From Venturia oleaginea (Eukaryota > Ascomycota > Dothideomycetes > Venturiales > Venturiaceae), in assembly GCA_013176395.1 (NCBI GenBank), contig JABMLP010000002.1, positions 496,001 to 560,000 of the forward strand: a stretch of DNA of 64,000 nt, given 5' to 3'. The notes below the pieces were generated by a model, which did no database searches, had not been told where the DNA came from, and was given only the letters and a program-made list of their open reading frames with translations. Numbering within the stretch: the first letter of the stretch is position 1; every line of letters starts with the position of its first letter. Made by a program: the position numbers and the translations under genes. Below are positions 55,759 through 64,000 of this stretch, piece after piece.

Positions 55759-57513
55759 ATGAAGAAGCCCGCAGCAATGGCCTTCAACAAGTGCCCCATC
55801 GAGGTGAGTGCATCCTTTCTCCCGCTCTTCCCTATCCATTTCATCAAGCTAACTCAGTAATAGGTGAACCAGATGATCGCTCTCGACTTGTCTGACAAGG
55901 ACGTCGCCAAATTCCGCCTGATCTGCCACTCCACCAACGACGCCATCGACGCCGACTACAATCGGTTCTGGTTCCTCCGTTGGCGCCAACAGTACGATCG
56001 TCCCATCGGAGCTCACAGCAGCCATTCCCAGACCAAGCGCCTGTACCAGGATCGCAAGCGCACCATGAGGAAGATTAGGTTTAATGGCGGCTTGACCACC
56101 AAGGAGAAGGTGTTCCTTGAGACCATTAGGACCATCATCGTTGGTAAGTCTTTCACCCGCCCTCACTCCCACATTTCCTTCCATTTATTGATCAAAGAAC
56201 TTCGATCCGATTCATCAAATTTCTCTACATTACCTCATTTTGTCTTCTCACTGATTCCTTCGCAGAGGCTGATCCCGTTGTCGGCGCTTCCCACCAGCCA
56301 TCCGGCCGTAACATCACGGTCTTGGAGCACTTCGTCAAGAAGACCAACTTCATGAAAGTCATATACGCACGTGGAGCCAAGGGCATGTCCCGTTACGGTC
56401 CTGTCAAAGATGGCGACCGACTTCTTCCACTGATCCAGCTTGTTCTCAGCGCCCTTTCCCTCCGTCTGGAGCATCACACCGTCTGGTCCTTTGACATATC
56501 TCAGCGCATGTCATACATGTCAAAAGCTACCGAGCCACTGTTCAACGGCCGCTCTGGCACAGAGGTCAACCTCGAGTGGGCCTTGCATGTGGTGAACTTC
56601 TTCCGTTACCACGCTCTCCGCAGCGAGGAGGCCACCCTACACGCCCCATGGAAGGATCTCACTGAAGACAACGAGGGCCTGGGACTCCCTCAACTCATGA
56701 AGCAGCGCATCAACAACAACAATGTTGTTGTTGGACAGCAATGGCTGGGCACTTATTGTGAGTCACTTTATTCAATCCCTCCATTCTTTCTCATTGCTAA
56801 TCTCAACCTTGCAGCCTACCTCGATCGCCCTGAGGTGAAGAAGATTCGCAAGGCTCAAAACGGTCAGGGCGACTACTATCAGGACAAGAACATCGATGCC
56901 GGTCACGGTGCCATCCAGGTATGACATCTTCCTTCCAAGTTCCACAGCTTTGAACGTCTTGCTAACCTTTTGACAGCGCCTCAAGATGGAGTTTCCAGCC
57001 ACTCCTAAGTTCGCTTGGCCACATATCTTCGAGCAACATCTCGAATCTCTCAGCTTCCATCGTCAGCGTCTCTGCGGCGTCAATCCTGTCCGTGTCACCC
57101 GCGCCCAGCACAGCCACATGCCAGCCCCCGATGTCCAGACCTTCCCCTTGGGCTCCTCCCGCCGCTTCGAGGGTACCGGATACGATGATGAGGATTTCTT
57201 TGGCGCCGGATGGATCAACCCTCTTCCAGATCAGCAAGGTGTTCCTGGATTCAAGCGCATGACCATGATGAAGTTCTTCGCTGACGCTCAAGGCGACGTT
57301 GACATCGATGCTCTCTGGGCTTATGAGGGTGTCGTCTTGCCAGGTGACCAGATCATCGTTGGTCGTTGGTGGGCCCCAGAGGGTCTTGATCGAGCATCCG
57401 TGGAGAACATGTACTCTGGTCCTTTCATCCTCTGGAACGTCGATGGCCTCGAGGCTCACAAGGAGGAGAAGAAGATGGCTGAGGAGATTGAGCACCTTGG
57501 TTTCAACTTGTAG
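55759..57513 (+). CDS. F-box-like protein of unknown function
   Basis: Exons 55759-55803, 55864-56143, 56266-56757, 56815-56918 and 56977-57513 give 485 aa, introns of 57-122 nt with CTAAC-type branch sites. The N-terminus (FNKCPIEVNQMIALDLSDKD, then VAKFRLICHSTNDAIDADYN) has the spacing of an F-box (LP.E....I...L...D...FRL.C) and is followed by RFWFLRWRQQYDRP, which is common in Leotiomycete F-box-like proteins. The remainder is about 400 residues (VWSFDISQRMSYMSKATEPL; HAPWKDLTEDNEGLGLPQLM; PGDQIIVGRWWAPEGLDRAS) without a domain I know. Skp1 binding is inferred from the motif only. Codons are strongly C-ending, indicating good expression. Confidence 0.85.
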
Positions 57514-58781
57514 CTGTCTCGACTTCTACTTCTACTCTTATGGCATGGTCTTCTTGACTTGCGACAACACGGTTGATGGATGGCATTGGTTTTGGTCATG
57601 GTTTTCGACTCTCTGGAAGATTTTCTATTTGGAAGGTTGGATATTTTCTGCTTGTTGGGTTGCCTTTGCTCTCTTTTCTTCACAAACACGACAAACACAA
57701 CTTGCGATACCCCATTCCCCATTTCCACTCATCATTCATATCACTCAGCACTACCTTCAATTGGTCTTCACACTCGCGTTTGGTGTGCAAGCATTACTTC
57801 CTCCGGCGCGAAGATTCTCCAAAAGCCGCGGGCGATTTCTCTGGGATTTTTCTTTTAATGAAACATGGATGATAGATGAGGGTATCATGGATTTCTTCAC
57901 TGGCCTTTTCAAGGCTTGGCTGGGTTGTTATGGGAATGGATTATAATTCAATGATATGCTCGTACTTCTACTACTATTCTCTGCTCTCCTCTCTACTTGA
58001 CAGTCTTGGTGATTTCATTGTGATGAATGCGGGTACTCAGTACCTTTCATCTTGCAAAGCTTTGCCCTCATTATGTGAATGAGCTAAGCATTGATATCTA
58101 TGCTTCGCTGTTCAAAAAAATTCTTTAGAGTAATGATACCTCCCAGTGGCTCTTGCTCTGGATTGCTTAATATGGGAGATACTTCTAGTTGGTTGATGTG
58201 GGGTCTGGTGTAGCAACTCAGAACTACGCATGCGACCAATTCCCTTTGAGGTGGCGAGCCAGAAATGTCTTCGACAGCCTTTTTTGCTCCGAGTTTTAAT
58301 ACTATGGTCCAGAATACATGCAAATGCAAGCCTCCCAAAATGCAGGGAAGAACAAACACCCGCCTCGCTGAACGCTGGACCGAGCGTTGAACCAAGACCG
58401 AACAAAATGCTTGATTGGCGCAGATAGCCAACTTGGCGTGAACAAGCAAGCGGGAATATGGATGACAGTGGATTCCGCGCCAGAATCATGATGTCTCCAT
58501 AACCACATCCACTACAACCCCTTGCCTTTTCTCCCCCAGGCCAGGATTCTCGTCGTCGACGCACTGAGGAGGAAACAGGGTCCGCTGTGACACCCGCTGA
58601 TCGTCGCAAGACTGCCCGTTGAAGTTCGCCCCAGATCCAAACGTCTATAATGTCTCCGCATTCCCACAAAGGTGAGATGGCCTTCTTCCGTCTCTCTCCA
58701 GCTTTCTTCGTCAAGCGCAATTGTTAAGAGACGACTTTCCCTTGGCACTCCTCGAATAATTCGATAGCTTGGGTTGTCACC
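57514..58781. other. Intergenic, 3' flank and MFS promoter
   Basis: 1.27 kb without a supported gene. A 202-codon minus-strand frame (58112-58720) is judged chance. Confidence 0.5.
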
Positions 58782-60501
58782 ATGGTGCTCGATGCTAAGG
58801 ATGCGGTTGAGACCAACCATCTGGCGATGCAGCAATCCATCGCAACGCAGTTGAAGCCGGATGTCTACTTCAATGCTGCCAGTGACATGGACCCGCAACG
58901 CCGCAAGGTGGTTGAGAAATCGATGCTGCGGAAATTGGATACCAGGTGTTCGCTTTTCGTCCTGATTTACATCATGAATTATCTGGATAGGAATAATATC
59001 GCCGCTGCGAGATTGAAAGGGCTGCAGGAAGACCTTAATCTGACTGATACTCAGTATTCTACCTGTTTGAGTATTCTTGTAAGTTTGGCTATTGGGTCTT
59101 GTTCCTTTTGGGTTGTTTGCTGACATCGAAAACAGTACGCTGGTTATATTTTGATGCAAGTTCCATCAAATATGATTGTCAATAGAATCAAGAGGCCGTC
59201 GTGGTATATCGGCTGCGCGATCGCTCTTTGGGGTACCATCTCGACATTTTCTGGTGTGGTCAACAATTTCGGAGGCATGGTTGCCGTTCGCTTTTGCTTG
59301 GGTTTTGTGGAGGCTGCGTTTCTTCCCGGCGCGTTATTGATTCAGAGTAAGTAACTGTGAAAGACGAGAGGCATTGTAAATCGCTCATAATCTCCCATGA
59401 AGCCTTGCCTGTCATATTTTTCAAACATAGCTAACGTCTCTCGCGCTAGGTAAATGGTACACTCGTCGAGAACTGACAATGAGGAACGCGATTCTTTTCA
59501 GTGGTAACCTCATCTCGAACGCTTTCTCAGCACTGGTCGCGGCTGGTGTGCTATCGAACATGCAAGGCGTCTTAGGCCACTCCGCGTGGAGATGGCTCTT
59601 CTGGATCGAGGGAGCTTTCACCATTTTCCTCGGCATAATTGCTACATTCGTGCTTCCTGATCTTCCTACCAACTCTCGAGGCTTCACCGAAGAGGAGCTT
59701 CTGGTTGCTCAGCTCCGCATGATGGAGGATGTTGGAGAAGCCGACACGGATTCTGAGGAACAAGGTCCGTTCGATGGGTTGATTATGTGTCTCAAGGACC
59801 CCAAGGTCTACATTATGATGTTTACTTTTACGGCTTACGTTGTCGGGCTCTCCTTCAATGCCTTCTTCCCCACGCTCACAAACACACTTGGCTACTCTTA
59901 CGTCCCAACGCTGTTGTTCAGCGCTCCACCTTGGGCCTTCGCCGTCATTGTCTCCTTGTTCGTCAGTTGGCATGCCGACAGGACGCAAGAAAAGGTATAT
60001 ATTATCAACATCCATTTTACTATCAACTTGAGCTAACTTTATTAACAGTTCTTCCACATAATCGGCCCAATCTGTGTCGGTCTCGTCGGCTTCGTCATCA
60101 GCATGTCCACCTTAAACACAGCAGGTCGATATGTCGCTCTCTTCCTCCAGGCAAGTTCCTACGCCGGTTTCATCGTCTTCTACAGCTGGATCAGTTCATC
60201 CTTCCCACGACCACCCGCCAAGCGCGCCGTAGCCATCGCTCTTATCAACGCTTTCTCGCAACTTGGTAATATCGCGGGATCTTACGTCTGGGCACTCCCA
60301 GCCAACGGCTTCCGATCGAGTTATGGGATTGTTACTGCTATGTTTGGTGTAACGATTCTTGGCTGCTGGATTTTCCGGATGTTTATTGCGAGATTGAATA
60401 GGAAGCTTGTAGAGAGTGAGTTGACGCAGCTTGATGGTGAGTTTTTGGACAATAAGGATGAGGCTTTGAGAGTGAGGAAGGGGTTCAGATATCTCGTATA
60501 G
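58782..60501 (+). CDS. MFS transporter, anion:cation symporter (Dal5/allantoate permease) type
   Basis: Exons 58782-59078, 59136-59346, 59450-59994 and 60049-60501 give 501 aa. The N-terminus has KLDTRCSLFVLIYIMNYLDR, the TM1 signature of the ACS family, followed by NNIAAARLKGLQEDLNLTDT. Other family marks are YILMQVPSNMIVNRIKRPSW, RFCLGFVEAAFLPGALLIQS with SKWYTRREL, and the central loop LPDLPTNSRGFTEEELLVAQ. Twelve membrane spans are expected. The family imports allantoate, nicotinate, pantothenate, biotin and other organic anions by proton symport at the plasma membrane; the substrate cannot be read from sequence. Introns are 57, 103 and 54 nt; the second lies inside the conserved SKWY motif. 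Confidence 0.92.
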
Positions 60502-61133
60502 AGAGAGGTATTAGCAAGTCTTTCTCAAGCTAGAGTATTCACGCAATATCATGGATTTATATGCATACCATATGCATACTACCATATGCATACTACCATA
60601 TGCATACTACCATATGCATACTACCATATGCATAATTTCACTCTCATGTATCGATCGAGAAGGTAATTGACAAGTACTACAATAGAAAAAGTCACTTCTC
60701 CGATGTCTTACCATTAACCGACTGTTTAGAGTGACCAAAAGGAACATATGACAGATATTTCGAACGATATTCAACAAACAGATCTTATTACAGAGAGAAG
60801 CCTCCCTACTTCTAATAAAAATTCCAGTAGACTCCATCAAAATATGGGATAAAAAATTTCCAACTATTGATTTAATGATAGATAGTACCAGATATTCCAT
60901 CCTTCCCCTTCTCGCTCGGTTATTTCAGATGGTATAATGTGGATTCTGTGTAGATGAGAGGAGAAGTAACAATCGGTTTCGTAAAGGGAGAGGAAGAAGA
61001 AAAAGAACAAGGTAATCCCCTTCCTAGTAGGCGTTTCACGCCACCAATTCCAAGAATCGATGCCAAACCCTTTCAAAAACCCAGAATGCATCACAAGCCA
61101 CATCTAGCCTCTTTCCAACCCTCCAAAACATCC
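60502..61133. other. Intergenic between convergent genes, with 14-bp repeat
   Basis: 3' flanks of the MFS gene and the coiled-coil gene; contains the tandem repeat at 60568-60634 and an AT-rich remainder. Confidence 0.5.
60568..60634 (+). repeat. 14-bp tandem repeat (CCATATGCATACTA), nearly five units
   Basis: Four full units plus 11 bp. Each unit includes the palindromes CATATG and TATGCATA, so the array can form cruciforms. It starts 67 bp after the MFS stop, in its likely 3' UTR. Confidence 0.95.
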
Positions 61134-62283
61134 TCACACCTTCTGCAACTCCCACAACTTCCTCGTCTTAATAAGCTTCTCTTCAATCCCCTCCCTCTTC
61201 CTCTTCGCCCGAATAACCCTCCTCTTCGCCCTACTCTCCTCCTCCCTCGCCCTCGTAAGCTCAAACTCAAACTCAGTAATATGACACCTATCAACCCACG
61301 CCTTCACCACCCCATCCCCCTCCTCCTCCCCCCCCCCTCTGCAAATGCCGCGCCGCACCAAAACTCACTTTGGGAGAACAACTACCCGTTCCACCCTCTT
61401 CCCTCGATTCATCCTCAATAAGAACAGTCTCTTCAAGAACCCTGACCCGTTTCTCAATACCCCGGGAACTAGCTCTGGACGAACTCGGTGTCGTATGTTT
61501 CGAAACAACGATAACTTTGGAACATTTTATCGCGTCACCTATTGAAGAAAGTTGGTCTCGTAAAGCCTGGGCACGTTCGTGAGGGACCATTCCAATAAGG
61601 ACGCCTTGTTCTTTATTGACGCGGTCCATTTCGTCACATAGGGAAAGGGCTTGTTCGAGGAATCCTTTTGCTTCTTGGCGGCGACCGTCAGTGTTGGAGG
61701 TTTCGGCGAGGAGGTAGAGTGCACCGCACCGCACTGCTCGAGCTATTTTGATTAGCTCCTTGCTTTTTGGATGTTAGACGTAGAGTGACGAACGGACTTG
61801 TTTGGACGCTAATAATTGGTAACAATGTTCTCGACATGCATTGGCATCCGCAGAAAGCGCGTCACTGGCTTCAAGGAGTACCGAATGGTATTCGCGAACG
61901 TTATTGGAGACGTAGCAGAACTCTTCCACCTCATGCCGTTCCTCCTCCCACTGACCCTTCTCGTGGTATTCCTTTTCGTGCCATTCCTCCTCAAATTGTT
62001 CCATGGGTGTGTTCTCTCCTTCAGTTTCGTTTTGCGCCGTGACACTGCTGGACGAAGAAGTTATAGGTCCAGGTGAGAAGTTGGAAAGTCCGTCACTGGC
62101 AATGATATCGAGGAGGGTGAGGTCGTCGCAAGTATCGTTCATCTTACTTTCCAGCATCTGAGACAGCTCGTTCTTGAGTCGGCAGATCGATGGCATACCC
62201 GGCGCTTGTATTTCTGGTGAGGTTGTTGATGCTTTCGGTAGTCCGTTTGCCTGACTTCGCAGTGTTACATTCCGGGACGCCAT
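61134..62283 (-). CDS. Uncharacterised coiled-coil protein, frameshift in a C10 run
   Basis: Exon 1 62283-61794 and exon 2 61742-61134, joined by a 51-nt intron (donor GTTCGT, branch GCTAAT) that links LASKQV to RAVRCGALYLLAETSNTDGR. The first exon is Ser/Thr/Glu-rich with an acidic EEEWHEKEYHEKGQWEEERH stretch; the middle is helical (EAKGFLEQALSLCDEMDRVN). At 61328-61337 ten consecutive C on the plus strand shift the frame; nine would join KVSFGAARHLQR to the downstream AWVDRCHITEFEFELTRARE coiled coil, which ends KLWELQKV. Removing one base gives exactly 366 codons. No known domain; similar to fungal MIT-like proteins only by impression. Possibly an assembly error rather than a broken gene. 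Confidence 0.65.
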
Positions 62284-62632
62284 GGTCTATGTGTTGTGTT
62301 GACATGATGCGGATTTTCTGGTAGTTCACAATTAACATTCTGGTCGCCGCGCCTTCCTTCCTGATGTCTTCCGCCGGTGTTAAATTTTAGAAGGAGCAAG
62401 AAATTGATGTCAGTATTTGAATAAACTTCTCGTTCAATATTGTAGAATATGCACCGAAGGTCTTTGGAGCACGATCTTAATCATAGTCCATGACAGAAGA
62501 GATGGCATTCAACTTAGCTAGCCTTTATTGTCCAGCTTGATTAAATTTGAACACCGTGATATGCCTCCCATCCAGCTCGTTTGCCAATGCCTTGACGCCA
62601 TGTCAGCATGAACTGCCCTGGTCGCCCAAAAC
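62284..62632. other. Intergenic, promoter of the coiled-coil gene
   Basis: 350 bp, AT-rich, no feature supported. Confidence 0.5.
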
Positions 62633-63156
62633 TCATTTCATGTTCTTCAGCACCTTCTCCGATTCTTTCTGGAGTTTCTCAATTGTTTCGCTCGAGGCAT
62701 CAAGTTCGCCGCGGTCGGCTTTGACCTGCTCACAAGGTCGCAATTAGCATTTATTGAGTTTGTTGGCAAAGTTGATGTCCAATCTGAGACGAAGGATGCT
62801 TATTGAGCCAAGGAGACGGGGACGGGGATAACGTACAATGGACTCGCTGTTGCTAGCCAAAGCATCCTTCCATTCGGCTGATCCTTCTTTGACTTTCTTC
62901 AATGAATCTTGCTTGTGGTGTTCGATCTCTTCGGAGCGGCCTTCCTTGTCTGTTTCAATCATCTTCAGTCAGCGATTGTCTCAATTTTAATTGTCATTGT
63001 ATCCTGTATCCTGATGAGAAGAGTAAACGTACGCAAAGCATCTTCCTTCCCAGCTCGCCTGGCAGCTGTCGAGCCGAATGTTCGAGTAGTGATGAATGGC
63101 GTAGCAGGGCTCAGGAATCTGCGTGATGCAGAAGAGGCTATGAGACGCATCGACAT
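62633..63156 (-). CDS. Small mitochondrial-targeted protein
   Basis: Exons 63156-63033, 62949-62837 and 62725-62633 give 109 aa; all three joins keep frame. The N-terminus MSMRLIASSASRRFLSPATP with ITTRTFGSTAARRAGKEDAL is an Arg/Ser-rich, acid-free presequence with a likely processing site near RTFGSTAARR. The mature part is short, highly charged and helical (KEGRSEEIEHHKQDSLKKVK; KADRGELDASSETIEKLQKE), resembling small fungal mitochondrial proteins of unknown role; an ATPase-inhibitor-like function has been considered for similar helical proteins but no diagnostic motif is seen. Confidence 0.82.
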
Positions 63157-63921
63157 GTTGAATTGGTAGGTAGTATTAGTAGCAGTAAGTGGTTCTAAAG
63201 AAACAGAATGGACGAAACTGCAGGTGTATCTCTTGTGGTAAGATATGTTGACCATTCCGTTCCCACTCGAACAGTCGGAGAACGCTACGTCACTCGCGCC
63301 ATATGTGTCGCATTCGTTGACGTCCCCCAGCACAGTTCCTGGCCTATAGAAATATGGACCAATCGAGGAGCCTTCTTACTCATCCAGAAGGCTTCGTGAC
63401 TGAAGAAAAATAGGTAGTATGAAGCGGTTCATTTTCTCAGTCGAGAGTTATATAGGCCCACAAATACAGACATCACTCATTCCATCTACGGGCGTGTCTA
63501 AGGACTCTACGATGTGAAATATTTTCAATTTCAAGGCGCAGCACTTTACACACAGGATTTGTAGAGAGCGACTATTCCATTCTTTTCTATTCTACAATCG
63601 AATGTTTCTGGAATCTGAGGGCTGCAGACTCGCAATCTTGCCCAACGAAGAAGTGGCGGTATTACTGAATAACCCAAGAGCGAACAATCTCAACACCAAA
63701 CAATGCAGAAATCAAAAAGCCGAAAACAAGAACGAACCCGTCGTGACTAGGTCGTCTAATATGCGCCCCAAATCGCTGGTACAAAACATGCAGTTACATT
63801 GCAACGCAGAATCTTCGTAAACAGGTATGCCCAGTCATTTGTACAGAGAACCAATCGTGAAAGTATGGACGTATCCTCATAAGGGTATCGAAAAGGATAG
63901 AAAAGATTCATCCCAAGACGC
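63157..63921. other. Intergenic at right end
   Basis: 0.77 kb without a supported gene. Confidence 0.45.
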
Positions 63922-64000
63922 TCACTGCTCAGAAACGTAAAACGCAGAGAACGCTGATCCAGCTGGCACATCGAACTCCGGTCCGACGAGCTGTCTATTG
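63922..64000 (-). CDS. Possible 3' end of a gene running off the right edge
   Basis: A minus-strand frame entering from the edge reads RQLVGPEFDVPAGSAFSAFY then VSEQ and stops at 63924-63922. It looks coding in composition, but another frame across the same bases is also open, so this is tentative. Confidence 0.35.
   Translation of the reverse strand, partial: NRQLVGPEFDVPAGSAFSAFYVSEQ

Noticed and set aside
58112..58720. 202-codon minus-strand frame upstream of the MFS gene
   Set aside because: Unbiased codons, no recognisable motif, overlaps another long frame on the same strand.
6360..60501. Biosynthetic gene cluster linking GST, MFS, hmgA and peroxidase
   Set aside because: No core enzyme (PKS, NRPS, terpene synthase) or pathway transcription factor is present and the genes are interspersed with housekeeping genes.

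Overview
The window is nuclear DNA from a filamentous ascomycete. Genes carry short introns (mostly 48-80 nt) with GT..AG ends and CTAAC/CTGAC-type branch sites, they are well spaced, and the protein families (DUF3824, GPI-anchored GH79, AA12 dehydrogenase, Fot/pogo transposon, heme peroxidase with GPI tail, DUF7905) are those of Pezizomycotina. Leotiomycetes (Helotiales) is my best guess, from general resemblance only. I rebuilt exon structures by hand and checked that every join keeps the frame.

Layout. 0-6 kb: 5' end of a gene running off the left edge, an RS/charged-repeat DUF3824 gene with a probable 5' UTR intron, and a complete Fot/pogo DNA transposon (1,825 bp with TIRs, one in-frame stop). 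6-13.3 kb: two mitochondrial carriers of the S-adenosylmethionine-carrier type flanking an F-box gene and a Swt21/WRAP53-like WD40 gene. 13.3-17.2 kb: a mostly empty stretch, then a glutathione S-transferase. 17.7-25.3 kb: housekeeping block with GPATCH1-like G-patch protein, Kin1/MARK kinase and prefoldin subunit 5. 26-31 kb: an MFS drug/polyamine-type transporter and a CIA30-domain protein. 33-38 kb: a zinc-knuckle plus DUF7905 protein and homogentisate 1,2-dioxygenase. 39-40.4 kb: a decayed GPI-anchored heme peroxidase. 42.5-48 kb: a small fungal protein with two homopolymer frameshifts, a secreted protein, and a GPI-anchored GH79 glycosidase. 48-52.5 kb: gene-poor, with a ~352-bp tandem repeat enclosed by a 14-bp direct repeat. 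52.5-60.5 kb: an AA12-type secreted dehydrogenase (one frameshift, one 710-bp intron), an F-box-like protein and a Dal5-type anion transporter. 61-64 kb: an uncharacterised coiled-coil protein, a small mitochondrial protein, and possibly the 3' end of another gene.

How they work together: there is no operon-like or secondary-metabolite cluster. Loose themes are mitochondrial one-carbon/SAM supply (two carriers), RNA/splicing factors (Swt21-like, GPATCH1-like), tyrosine catabolism (hmgA) and extracellular carbohydrate/lignin chemistry at 39-55 kb (peroxidase relic, GH79, AA12).

The most unusual observations are: an intragenic C-rich to G-rich strand-skew switch that recurs in several unrelated genes on both strands; the transposon with an intact DDD triad and one stop; the peroxidase relic; the large repeat at 50.5-51.2 kb; and a set of one-base frameshifts, three of them in mononucleotide runs, that may be assembly errors.
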